64,000 nt of DNA, taken from contig MBPM02000002.1 of the NCBI GenBank assembly GCA_001695595.3, positions 992,001-1,056,000 of the forward strand, given 5' to 3'. Of the stretch, positions 1 to 9,800 are shown piece by piece (the stretch's first letter is position 1; every line of letters starts with the position of its first letter). The DNA is from Plasmopara viticola (Eukaryota; Oomycota; Peronosporomycetes; Peronosporales; Peronosporaceae). A model generated the notes under the pieces. It did not search any database and was not told where the DNA came from. It saw only the letters and a program-made list of their open reading frames with translations. The position numbers and the translations under genes were made by a program.

Positions 1-700
1 GACGCAGCGCATTCAGGTCAAAATGATCACGCAAAGTTGACTTGACTAGCGTCTCAACGGTATCCGAACCACCAAGAGCACTGCCACCAGGTGCAGCGAG
101 GCAATCACTCTTGCCCTTGACCATTCTGCTATGCAAATCGTCTTCTCCCTTTTCACTCTTGCCAAAGACACCAATGGTTTTGTCTTTCTTGTCCTTGTCA
201 CCCATCCCAAATAGTCGGCCGAGTTTCGACTGTTTGTTGCTTTTATCGTCACTCTTTCGAAAAACGTCTCCCTCATTCTCGTGATTCTCCTTGTCATTGT
301 AGCCTACAGCATTGTCAACAGTACCCTTCACCCCCTTTGATCGACCTTTGTTTTCGTCATAGTTGCGCGCAGTCATTTGCAAATCATCCATTGCTTTAGC
401 CGTGGCACCCATACTGTTGCGCGCTGCGTGGATATCCGACTTGGTCGGTTGTGGACTTTTCTTAATGTCGTGAGCAACGCGTTTGAGGTCAATCGCCGTG
501 TCTTTTGCGTTGCGCATACCACTTCGCATGTGCGAGACGGCAGTGTGTATAAAGTGATTGCCATGGCGACTATCGTAGTCGGAAAGATTCTTCTTGAGTA
601 GCTTTAGGCAGCTTGTCGCGTCATCGGCAGTCTCGACCAGCACCTTTTCGAGAGAGGCAAATTCCTGGCTAATGGCAGCATTAAAGTTGGACTTGTCCAT
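1..700 (-). CDS. Hypothetical coiled-coil protein, 5' part (cut by window edge)
   Basis: An uninterrupted frame of 233 codons runs on the minus strand from the ATG at 700 off the left edge, so the C-terminus is missing. The first ~90 residues are helix-forming and rich in Lys, Asp and Ala, with a regular hydrophobic pattern (it begins MDKSNFNAAISQEF), which suggests a coiled coil or helical bundle. The part after residue ~110 is hydrophilic and low-complexity (many Lys, Asp, Gly and Asn), so probably disordered. There is no signal peptide or membrane segment. I do not recognise the family; a BAR-like helical bundle is only a thought. The ATG at 700 is the first Met of the frame. A decayed second copy lies at 2566-3030, so this belonged to a locally duplicated gene. 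The frame is intact and codon use looks normal, which favours a real gene. Confidence 0.72.
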   Translation of the reverse strand, partial: MDKSNFNAAISQEFASLEKVLVETADDATSCLKLLKKNLSDYDSRHGNHFIHTAVSHMRSGMRNAKDTAIDLKRVAHDIKKSPQPTKSDIHAARNSMGATAKAMDDLQMTARNYDENKGRSKGVKGTVDNAVGYNDKENHENEGDVFRKSDDKSNKQSKLGRLFGMGDKDKKDKTIGVFGKSEKGEDDLHSRMVKGKSDCLAAPGGSALGGSDTVETLVKSTLRDHFDLNALR

Positions 701-1102
701 CGTAGGTTCTAATGCGTGGTGTTGCAAGCTCACTTGGCGACTTTTGATTCTTGATTAGGATTTAAAAATGAGCTTCTCATTGACAACATGAACTTCGTTT
801 GGTGGCTGCCGTATCGTTAGAGAATAAACACATCGTTGAGGTTTTAGTATTGGCGGTCAAATTTAACTTAAAGTATGTATACATAACGGGAAGCAAGCGA
901 CAAGGAAGAATCATTCGCAGCTCTCACATTAAATTATCTCCTTGGCTTGACCTATGCCTACATTTTGTGTCACTCCGCCTTGTATGGAACGTCGTATATG
1001 TACTTCGAAATAATGTCTTTATAGAAAAAACGAATCTGATGAATCAATTTTAATTGATAACAAAGCGGCGAAAACAATCGTCGAAAAGGTCTGGATCGAA
1101 AT
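701..1102. other. Intergenic, no supported gene
   Basis: This is AT-rich sequence upstream of the left-edge gene and should include its promoter. I see no convincing coding frame, repeat or recognisable oomycete initiator element here. Confidence 0.4.
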
Positions 1103-1978
1103 TTGATGGTTCCATACAAAGCTATTGTACAAATTGCACAAGATATTACGCGAGACGAAGACCTACAGAAACTTCATAATGATGGTGAGGCTTCTTTTAG
1201 ACGTATGGTGAGGCTTAGGAACGATATGAAGCGGCTGAGCGGACTGTCAACGGATCTACTTCAGAGCGGATCTTGCTGCTCCGCTTTGAGGGCAGCCTAC
1301 TCAGCTCTTATTGCAACTAAGTTTGTCTATCCGTTTAAATTAAAACGGCAATTAGATGCTCGACTTAAAATTGCAGGGTCGTGGTCCGAGAGGGGCCGTT
1401 TCGAACGAAGATCGAAGCGCCTTTGCCCCGCAAACTGGTTTACCTGGCCGGCAGCCCAGTGTCGCTACATTGGAAGGTGTAGTTTGACGTGATAGAATGT
1501 ATAATCTGCATTAAATTCAGGGTTTAGCTACTCCATCGGCGTACGTATATCGACAGCTAGTCTGCAAGTACATTTGTTTGCCAGACCTTGATGCTAAGAC
1601 ATTCGTTTTGGTCCAGCCTTATTGGCGTAAATGCAGTTCTGTGTTTAATTAGTGATTGTCTACAAGCTACGATCAAGACCCTTGTCTATAAGTGAACACA
1701 GATCAAAGCGACTTGGATAACTCACCACATATGACAAAAATATGTTGCAAGAGATACTTTCCTTCACATAACTTTATAACCAACTCCATGATAAGCTCGA
1801 GGATTCGCTACAGACGCTTAGAGCCGAGTATGATAAATCCAAAAGCGAGCTTGAATTAGCAGCGATGCTTCAAATAACAAAGCCATCAAATCCTCTTGCA
1901 ATGGCTATGTACAGCGACCACCTCATCTCGGATAACAAAATTCGCGATATTATTCAACCAGTACCACTTTCTAAGTAA
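1103..1978 (+). pseudogene. Decayed coding region or unresolved multi-exon hypothetical gene
   Basis: Two stretches look coding. At 1103-1250 an ATG frame reads as a charged, helical peptide (MVPYKAIVQIAQDI and on), but after about residue 55 it turns into Ser/Arg/Cys-rich sequence that looks non-coding. At 1772-1978 an open stretch without its own ATG encodes a coiled-coil-like segment (KLEDSLQTLRAEYDKSKSEL) and ends in a stop at 1976-1978. Both are on the plus strand, so they may be remains of one gene. No clean splice chain connects them across 1250-1771. The family is not recognised. A fragmented pseudogene seems more likely than a functional gene, but an unrecognised multi-intron gene is possible. 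Confidence 0.33.
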
Positions 1979-2565
1979 AACCGGCTTGTGATGGTAGTGG
2001 TAAGAAATTTACCCGTTTTTCTTGCTCGTATGTGCATGTTCGTCAATGGTCGGTCGAGAAGTGCGGCCATTGACAAAGCCACCGGTATCTGATAGTATGC
2101 AATTTCTTATTCGACAACGCTCGTGCGCTTAAGTGGAAGTCTCTCCTGACCTGCTAAGCTGCAATTTAAAAACAAGTGATGAAAGTATGATGGTGGGATT
2201 TCAATTGTCGAAGAGACTTCAAGAATCACATTAATAAATTCCGTCGAACGACAGCATAGATTTGCCATATGCTGGTCATTTTGAAACGAGTTTTTCTGCT
2301 CAAGTCGATAATTGACCATCCAAGAAGATAAGTCGAGGCATTTACGCCACCACTTGCCAGAACTTTGCCTCTCGAGAAATAGCTGAAATAAACTGCCGAC
2401 GACGCTTCAGGTGCTTTTAGCTATTTATTATTTAACATCGGAGTGGCTTTCTACGATCAAGAAATTACCGTTTTTCACTTTATTACATTCCACTTTCTCT
2501 AAAAAGACCAGCATGCTTGCTCTGCCTGAAAGAATTGCCGCACTTGACGTCTTAGTTCGACTTAC
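1979..2565. other. Intergenic, no supported gene
   Basis: The sequence is AT-rich with only short frames that lack coding character. It lies between the decayed coding region and the degenerate duplicate at 2566-3030. Confidence 0.4.
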
Positions 2566-3030
2566 ATTTACAATCGAAAAAAAGTCCTCCCTCTTCCCGT
2601 GCTTCTCCTTATTGTAATCACCAACAACTCTGTCGGACACACCCCTCATGCTCCAAACCATCCATTTTTCGCGCAGTCGCGCTTAAAACATCCGTGACTT
2701 TGGCTATACCCACGACGTTTTGTGCCGTGCAAATGTCGTGAGCAGCGCATTTCAGGTCGACTGCCGTGCCTTTTTCCGTTGTGCGAGTCACTCTGCATAT
2801 TCGAGGCGGCGGAATGGGTAAGGTATCTGTCGTGGTGAATGTCGTAGTTAAAAACTTCTTTAAAAAAGAAGGCATGCTTAATGATCAAATCGGTCGAGAC
2901 ACTCGTCAAGTCAACTTTGCGCTAAAAATTAGCTTCAGTGCACAACGCTGCCAAATTGCAATCGCAGAGAATTCGTTGGCGTCGTCGCCCAGCTTCGTAG
3001 TGCGTGCGAAAGAGGCGGTAGAAATAAGCT
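2566..3030 (-). pseudogene. Degenerate, partly inverted copy of the left-edge coiled-coil gene
   Basis: On the minus strand, 2890 down to 2566 aligns by eye with the coding strand of the gene at 1-700. Clear matching blocks are the region encoding DTAIDLKRVAHDI (ACGGC..TCGACCT..CTCACGACATT, near 2740-2780) and the block around TACAATAAGGAGAA (near 2605-2625). Frameshifts and stops break the frame, so it is not functional. A further block at 2891-2920 (GTCGAGACACTCGTCAAGTC on the plus strand) matches the same gene near its codons 216-225, but in the opposite orientation. The C-terminal part has therefore been inverted relative to the N-terminal part. The plus frame around that block continues to 3032, but I could not tie it to the parent gene because the parent is cut by the window edge. 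Confidence 0.55.
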
Positions 3031-3140
3031 AAGTAAACTAGATGCCATAATCCCGAATTTCGGCGTTGTGGTATTAAAAAAATATCATTGTGCAATCTTA
3101 GGTGGTTTTTTGAGGAACACACAATCTAATTATATAAATA

Positions 3141-4966
3141 ATGGCGCGCTTCAAGTCGGCATGGCGCTGCTTTAGTGCGCTCCACATTGCTTCATATAAA
3201 TTGCATTGTCTCGCCACTTTCTCTTCGCTGGCTCTAGCGATAACTCTGGTGGTTTCTACCACTATAAACACTTCCACCAGCCAGGTTCAGCAGCTAAATG
3301 CATCGCTAAATGTTCTACGGACTCTAACTACGGACCAACTCGCTGTGGAAAGGGCCCAATTTAAGGCTCAAGTGCTCAAAAATGTGCCTGATCTCGTTCC
3401 TGTCGACGTTAAGTGCAATAAAACGGAACGCTGTGATAAGAAAGGCGTGTGTGCAATTGTTTGTCAACACGGAAGTGTTCAGGTGGACCAGTGGCTGCAA
3501 AAGGCTCTGGCACTGCAACGAAAAGTTGCATACCGTCGCAATTTCTGCTCCGCTACGCTGCTAGGCTCGCATAACTCGGCCATCACTTTGGCCGATGGAT
3601 ACGGTGTGGAAGATCATGTGTTCGAAGGGTACTTGCACTACTTTTCGTGGTTTAAAAAAGGTATGACAGTGCACACCAACGACCAGCTTTTCTCCTTAAC
3701 AGACCAATTGCAGATGGGTGTGCGCTTTATCGAGCTTGATGTGCATTGGTTTGATGACGATCTTCATATTGCTCATTGTGGCGGCTTTCAATCCAAGTTG
3801 CTGGACGATATGATTGCAGTTTTCAATGAGATTGCAAGACTGCTGGGTACGGGTATTGAGTGGGACTCGGAAACTATCGGCTGCAAGCCTAGTTTAAGCA
3901 GCATTCCGTCAAAGGAGCAAAGAAGGCTCGAGGAAGCGTTGAGTGAGCTGTCGACGTGGTTTCATGCTCCAGAGCATCGGGACGACTTTTTGATAGTGTT
4001 CTTTGATGACGAGACAGATTTGATGAAATGGAAAAAGGTTGGAAAGTTACTGGAATATGTAAAAGAGTTCTTTTTGGAAGAAGAGATTCTTCGACCGATT
4101 GACTTAATAGTAAGTTTGTATCTCTTGTTGAGTTGCTTTCAAATGTAAACATTTGCTACGTGTGATTTTCTGATTTTCAGTATCAGTCAAAGTGGCCAAC
4201 GATTGAAGAGCTTCTTCGTAATGGTAAACGTGTCGTTTTCATGAGTGGTGTCGACTACTCCAGTGCTGGAGAGGAATATCTCTTCGTGAAGGCCAACGTT
4301 TGCAATTGGCGAGAACCAATTCTACCTATCTCCCCGTTTCCAGATTGTCGCTATTCTGAAATGAATGTTAGCGTTCCAGACGAAAATTTCACCATCTTTC
4401 GTCCAGAAACAAGCGAGATTGAGTATGGTTTTCTTAACGCACACGGTCAGATTGGCATTAACGAGAATTTGCTCAACGAATATTCTCTCCCACGCGTGGT
4501 AGGTTGTGGCGTGAATTTGCCTTCGCCGGATAATCTCACGCCAAAGCGCATTGAAGCCACCATCTGGGTTGTTCGTAAGGGGCAAGAGCTACATCCATCA
4601 GAGTGTGTGGCACTCTTAAGGAATGCCAAGACTTGGCAGAGCGTGGATTGTAATACCGCCAAGTTGGTGCCAGCATGTATTGATGTGAATAATTCACACA
4701 AGTGGCAGCTTGGAAGTGTGTCGGTCGTTGAAGCCGATGCAGCTGACGCTTGTGCAGCTTTGCATTCCACGAAAATGGAGTATTCTGTCCCAGCGTCTGG
4801 CTATGAGAATGAGCTTTTGTACAACCAACTCATGCAACGCGATTCCAACCTTGCCGCTGGGGTGTGGCTGAACGCAAAAGCATTTGTTTCTGGCGTTTAC
4901 TCGTCGGAACTGAACACCCAAGCTGCCCAAGCATTCCGTCTTGACGATCTCGTCGCTGTGGATTAA
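3141..4966 (+). CDS. PLC-like phosphodiesterase (PI-PLC X-type TIM barrel), membrane-anchored or secreted
   Basis: Two exons, 3141-4109 and 4181-4966, are joined across a 71-bp intron (GTAAGT...TTTTCAG) and give 584 residues. Residues ~23-43 form a hydrophobic segment that should act as a signal anchor or signal peptide. The catalytic half carries a GSHNS motif (His-144), then GVRFIELDVHW, and HIAHCGG (His-212). This is the two-histidine arrangement of PI-PLC X-like enzymes in the PLC-like phosphodiesterase superfamily. The family cleaves phosphodiester bonds in phosphoinositides or similar lipids. No Y, PH, EF-hand or C2 domain is visible, so it is not a canonical signalling PLC. The second half (from ~residue 360) has several cysteines and no recognised domain. 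The start is the first ATG of the frame. Substrate and location are inferred. Confidence 0.85.
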
Positions 4967-5304
4967 CGGTCTTGAAGAATATAATACCGGAGTACTACTT
5001 GATGAATAATTGACACTTAAATGATGAATAGTAAATCTGTTCGGGTACTATTTAAGTAATTACTTTATTACTCAGGATTTTGACTTTGACATTATACTCT
5101 GTTACACCATTACGGCGCCTATTTTAAGAGTCGGTGTATTATTCATAATTTAGCCTTTTATTAATGTTGTGTACAAAACCTGTTATTTGTGTTTTTAATC
5201 AGATCAACGTAAGGGCTCATTGTGCAAAGTTTACGACAAACGTGAAGCCCCGAGCAATAATCGTGTGAGCCTGCATCAGAAGGTGTCTACAAGCCCTTCC
5301 ATTA
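4967..5304. other. Intergenic, AT-rich
   Basis: This AT-rich spacer lies between two tandem plus-strand genes. It must hold the terminator of the PLC-like gene and the promoter of FAD synthase. I see no defined element. Confidence 0.4.
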
Positions 5305-6168
5305 ATGACCAGTAACGCTAGTATCAGGTCTACCTTGTTGCGATTTGACCTTTTGTTTGCCGGCGCAGATGCTGCAATGCAGAAGCGGCTACAGAAGGCA
5401 CTCGACGTGATGCGCAGCGCCATCGACATTTTTAATCTAGAAGGTGTCTGCTTCAGTTTCAATGGAGGCAAGGACTCGACCGTGTTGCTGCATTTACTTC
5501 GCATTGTCATTGCCAAGCGCGAATTGGAAGAGGCACACCTGGAACACTTTCACGAAACTGTTGACTGCTCCAAGACTGTCACATCGCCGCGAAACACTTT
5601 TGCATCGGCTGATTTACTGCAAGAAGAGGACCTGAAAGCTCGAGTGATGGCACAATTACAGCGCGTGCCAGTAATGTATTTCGATTCGTACGACCAGTTT
5701 TCAGAGGTGCGGGACTTTACAGAGAAATGTACTAAAGTGTACGGACTCAGTTGCCACGTATACAAGTGCTCATTTGTTGAGGGTGTTAAGAATATTCTAG
5801 ACAAGCTCCAAGTGAAAGGTATCTATATGGGCGTGCGTGGTGGAGACCCGTACACGGAAGAGATGGAGCACTTTTCACCAAGCAGTCCTGGCTGGCCTGC
5901 GTTTCTTCGGATTAATCCCATCTTAAAGTGGACATACGCTGATGTTTGGAGCTTTCTACGTGACTGTGAGTTGGAATATTGCTCGTTGTATGACCACGGG
6001 TACACATCGCTTGGAAACGTTTTTGATACCGTCCAGAACCCAGAACTTTGGAGGAAAGGTGAAGATGAGAAGGAAGGATACTACTTGCCTGCTCACGAGC
6101 TGAAAGATGGTAGCACCGAGCGCTGTGGACGACAAAAGAAGGCCCACACGACATCAAAGTCGGATTAA
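5305..6168 (+). CDS. FAD1: FAD synthase (FMN adenylyltransferase), PAPS-reductase-like fold
   Basis: A single exon encodes 287 residues. The enzyme joins FMN and ATP to make FAD (EC 2.7.7.2), the last step of flavin cofactor synthesis. The N-type PP-loop reads FNGGKDST at residues 52-59. Further on come MGVRGGDPYTEEMEHFSPSS (RGGDP from residue 178) and ILKWTYADVWSFLRD, both typical of eukaryotic Fad1 and the C-terminal domain of FLAD1. The length fits a stand-alone yeast-type Fad1; the MoaB-like N-terminal domain found in the animal fusion is absent. The first ATG (5305) is used; a Met at 5377 is an alternative start. No targeting signal is evident, so it is probably cytosolic. It is convergent with the MMTAG2-like gene, 66 bp between stop codons. 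Confidence 0.9.
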   Translation: MTSNASIRSTLLRFDLLFAGADAAMQKRLQKALDVMRSAIDIFNLEGVCFSFNGGKDSTVLLHLLRIVIAKRELEEAHLEHFHETVDCSKTVTSPRNTFASADLLQEEDLKARVMAQLQRVPVMYFDSYDQFSEVRDFTEKCTKVYGLSCHVYKCSFVEGVKNILDKLQVKGIYMGVRGGDPYTEEMEHFSPSSPGWPAFLRINPILKWTYADVWSFLRDCELEYCSLYDHGYTSLGNVFDTVQNPELWRKGEDEKEGYYLPAHELKDGSTERCGRQKKAHTTSKSD

Positions 6169-6234
6169 TACAAAAAAACGCTAATACTCTAAGCTAATAG
6201 AACCTGAATTGTGTAATAATGCACCACAATTATA

Positions 6235-7371
6235 TTAATCACGACGACGGGATCGAGAGCGTGAGCGTTTTTGTGTAAATCGGTCTACTGCAGGTGACCG
6301 CTGGTATTGGCGACGATGACGAGAAGGGCTTTCAGTCTCCCGCGAACGGCCACAAGAGTTTCTACGTGGTTGTGAGCGTCTGCGCAAGCTTTCTTGCCTA
6401 CATTGATCAGTGACTGATCGTGAACGAGATCTGATAGAGCGCGATCGTCGGGCAGATGTTCGGCTTCTTTTCGGTGGTGAATAAGAGCGAGATCGTGAAC
6501 GAAGCCTTGCCTCTTTTTCACCATTACGGTCGTGGTGGCTAAGGTGACGCCGCTCGTCTTCATTCTTTCCATACGATCCCAAATCACGACTGCGTTTCGT
6601 TTTCATCTCCTTTTTACGTTCTTTCTTCTCTTTTTTCTTTCCCTTTTTTTCAATCTTTTTAGCTTTCCGTGCTGCCTTTCGTGCTGCCTTCGCTTCACTT
6701 GAAGTCATTTGCTCATTGATTGTACCTGGGAGTGTATACGTCATATCCGCTTTGCCACTAGCAAGATGATTCTTGTACCTTTCGGCGAGCGTACACTTCG
6801 ATCCCGTCCCAAAGCCAATAGAGTCTACGGCCGCAGCCCCGAGACCTTCTACACGTTCCGCATCCATGCCGTCCCGCTCGGCCTCTCCCCGCTTCAGCAG
6901 CTCCTTCATTTCCGACGCACTTAAATCTTCAACAGGGTCACGACGTTTCTTGGGTGCAATACCTCTGCCAAAAATCATTGTCAGCCCTTTTTTTCTGTCA
7001 AAGCTACACTACAAGACACCATACAGAGCTTCATTCATCAGATCTTCGTCGCGCTGCTTAGCAAGTGCCACTTCCGACTGCAATGCTTCGTTTTTCTGTA
7101 GACTGTTGGCTTTTGCGTACCATGTAAGGTCCTTGCCCTTTTGCCAGCGACCTACAGGTGCCAGCACTGAGTTCCCAAGGTAGTTTTCCCGATACTTGTC
7201 ATTCTTGACGTCCTCCCACGTAAACTCTGTCCCAACGACACGGAAACGAAGTAAACACATCGACACTAAAAATGCAAGCACTTTTAGGAGTTAAAAGCTC
7301 GTCGTGAGCAACGTACGGTCAGCGCCGCCACGCGTCCCGCCAGTGCGATAGTTCGTATTTCCAAAGTTCAT
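6235..7371 (-). CDS. MMTAG2-like protein with RS-rich C-terminus
   Basis: Three exons on the minus strand (7317-7371, 7020-7226, 6235-6962), with introns of 90 and 57 bp, give 329 residues. Joining the first two exons recreates the conserved start of the MMtag domain (multiple myeloma tumor-associated protein 2 family): GGADQFTWEDV, then ENYLGNSVLAPVGRWQKGKD and LTWYAKA. The second join was chosen because it keeps frame (NEALYG to IAPKKRRD) and uses GT-AG ends. The middle is Lys/Glu-rich. The last ~110 residues are full of RS/SR dipeptides, as in splicing-related nuclear proteins, so a nuclear RNA-processing role is inferred. The family's molecular function is poorly known. Its start codon is 68 bp from that of the divergent SNARE gene. 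Confidence 0.85.
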
Positions 7372-7410
7372 TGTAAAAGGAAAATGATGTACGTCACATA
7401 AACACCATCG

Positions 7411-7424
7411 TGTCACGAGTGACA
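7411..7424. promoter_or_regulatory. Palindromic site in a 68-bp bidirectional promoter
   Basis: TGTCACGAGTGACA is an inverted repeat (TGTCAC / GTGACA with a GA spacer). It sits between the divergent start codons at 7371 (MMTAG2-like) and 7440 (SNARE). Such dyads are typical binding sites for dimeric factors. Its position suggests, but does not prove, co-regulation of both genes. Confidence 0.35.
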
Positions 7425-7439
7425 TAGTTGTTCATAGTA

Positions 7440-7966
7440 ATGAGCTTTAATCAGGCGGAACGGACGGCCTTGTTAGGCTCTCGCGGGTCCGACAGCAAGG
7501 AAAGAATTGGGGGTGGAATATTTGCCAGTGGAGATAGCAATGGCGTGACTAGTGGAGGACCGGATCTAAGCAGCCCTAATTACAGCACATTTATCGCGGG
7601 AGATCCCGTGCGTGCATGCAAGAGTCTGGATTGAGTATTTTTATCCCTGACGTAGCTCGTTGCTGTGTTACGCAGAGCGTGCACAGGTTATTGCGCACTT
7701 CCGATGGCATTGAACGTACTCGCCGTACTCTTGTCGAATCCGAAGCGCTAGCCAAGAATGTGCTGGGGGATCTCGAGCTTCAGCGCTCGCAGCTGCACGA
7801 GATGAAAGGTATGGTTTCCGAGACGTCTAGTATGACAGGCCAAGTCCGCCATTTGCTACAGATCATTGCCGATCGATCTTATCGCAAACGGATCTGTCTC
7901 TACTTGATCATCCTGGCATTAGCATCGACCGATATCGTAATATTCTATCTATTATTCGTGCGTTAA
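7440..7966 (+). CDS. Qb-SNARE, Vti1-like, C-terminally anchored
   Basis: Two exons (7440-7607 and 7676-7966), with a 68-bp phase-0 intron (GTGCGT...TACGCAG), encode 152 residues. Residues ~60-120 form a SNARE helix with heptad hydrophobics. The probable zero-layer glutamine is Gln-92 (GDLELQRSQL), matching the same region of Vti1. Residues ~129-151 are a hydrophobic tail anchor followed by a single Arg. SNAREs pair in four-helix bundles to fuse vesicles with endosomal, Golgi or vacuolar membranes. The N-terminal 56 residues are Gly/Ser-rich and too short for the three-helix Habc domain of full-length Vti1, so this is a shortened form. Membrin or Bos1-like identity cannot be excluded. The start is the ATG at 7440. 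It is divergent from the MMTAG2-like gene and convergent with CCT6 (70 bp). Confidence 0.75.
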
Positions 7967-8036
7967 TAACTGAAGAATTGCAGCATCACAGCAAATTGTT
8001 TTTGTAAATTTCTCGATTCGATAAGATTTAGCAAAG

Positions 8037-9800
8037 TCACTGTTCGGCCATAGCCCCGCCGCCCATCTGCTTCCCAGCACGCATAACCTCATCCACAAGC
8101 AGCAATTGAGACGCCAACGTCGTAGCGAGGTGAATAAATTGACGCTTCACTCGATAATTGTCCCAAATACCCTCTTGCTCCGGCAACATAGGGTCACCGG
8201 AAAAGAGGTCGATCCCTACGGGCATGCCAGAGGTTTGATGCTCTTCCTGTACAGCAATCAGAGTATCCTGCACATCGAGACCAGAGTTCTCTGCCAAGAC
8301 CTTGGGGATGACGAGCAGAGCGTCTGCAAAAGCCTGGACACCGAGCTTCGCGCGGCCTTTTACCGTGCCTTTAAACTTGTTGAGTGCCTCGTGAGCAGCT
8401 AGCTCAAAGGCAGCAGCACCAGGCACCACGCCCTTGTCCTCAATAGCATTGTTCACAGCCCGCACACCGTCTCGAATGGCGTCCTTGATCTGCGCAATCG
8501 TATGCTCATTCGGCCCCTTGATCAAGATTGTGCACGACTTGGGATGCTGCACGTCTTCCACAAACGTGTATCGCTCTTCCCCCAGAGTCTGTTCATACAC
8601 TTTCCCAGCGTACCCAAGCATGGCCTCATCCATGTCCTCGGTAGAGTTAATGGGCATCCCGCCACAAGCAAGCGTGATGCGCTCCATGTTGCGACGCTTT
8701 GCACGACGTAGCGCCAAAATACCTTCCTTTGCCAGCATGTCCAGTGACAAGGGGTCAATTCCCTTTTGATTGATCACCACAAACGTCTTTTGATTCTCTG
8801 CCGTACACACCTCGCGCTTCAACTCGATAATTTGACGCACTTTGTCGTCAGTGAACTTGCGCTCGGCTTCCACCATCTTTTCGCGTTGATCAGCACTATT
8901 GTAAAAGAAACCAGAGTTCACTTCACTCTTTTCGTACTCGAGCGACACGTTGCACGTCATGATATAACACTTTTCCAGAGCCGTGGGCATGTCTGGGTGA
9001 CGGGAGCCGTGATCCAGCACTAGACCCTTGACGAGACGGGTGTCACTGCTGCTCTGGTGCATCATCTGCACAATATACAGCATCATACAATAATTAGTAT
9101 ATCTCAAAAATGGGGACTTCGTGTCTTACGCACGTGCATGATTTCAATCATATGCAAATCGATGGGATGCTCCGGGACGGCGATAGTTAATACAGCGTCC
9201 GTGATAATATCCGTGAGTTGGTCCGCCAGTTTCTGGTCCAACTTGGTCCGGAGCGACGTGCGAGCGACACTGCAGAGCAACTCGCGGTCTTTTAGAATAT
9301 GCGCCGACACAGTCTTCATGCCATCGAGCACACGCAACGCCTCGTCCTTGGCAATCTCAAACCCTTCAGATAGAATACGTGGATGGAGACCGTCGGCTAA
9401 GAAGCGCTCAGCTTGCTTCAGTAGTTCGCCAATAAACAGCACAGTCGACGTGGTCCCGTCACCCGTCACGTCGTCTTGTGCCGTAGCCGCACGAGCAATC
9501 AACGCCGCCGTCGGGTGCTGGATTTGCATCTCGTGCAGCAATACATTGCCATCTTTCGTGAGCTTGATTTGGCCAGCGCCACCGACCAACATCTTGAGTG
9601 TGCCACGGGGACCTACAAAAAGCGCGAAAAAGTGTCAAAAGGATCTTTGTGGGCAAAATGAAGGCAGCCCTTGAATTAAAAGACTTACCGAGGTTCGACT
9701 TGAGCACACCCTGTAGACCTTTCGCGGCGCTTACGTTTACCATAAGCGCCTGCGACTTGCTTACGATTTCGGCGTTGGGATTCATGCCGCGGTAGCTCAT
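8037..9800 (-). CDS. CCT6: T-complex protein 1 subunit zeta (chaperonin CCT6)
   Basis: Three exons on the minus strand (9689-9800, 9134-9612, 8037-9065), with introns of 76 and 68 bp, encode 539 residues, the usual CCT subunit length. CCT is the cytosolic eight-subunit ring that folds actin, tubulin and other proteins with ATP. Seen in order: [20 protein letters not shown] (group II chaperonin N-terminus), the ATP-binding GDGTTS (residues 88-93), [48 protein letters not shown] (a zeta-like apical stretch), [10 protein letters not shown] and WDNYRVKRQ. These match CCT zeta better than other subunits. The frame is open 24 codons upstream of the Met at 9800, but that Met fits the family start. 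It converges with the SNARE gene. Confidence 0.95.

Noticed and set aside
2766..3032. Plus-strand frame of 88 codons as a gene
   Set aside because: It overlaps the degenerate duplicate and mixes sense and antisense pieces of it, so the open frame is a by-product of the rearrangement.
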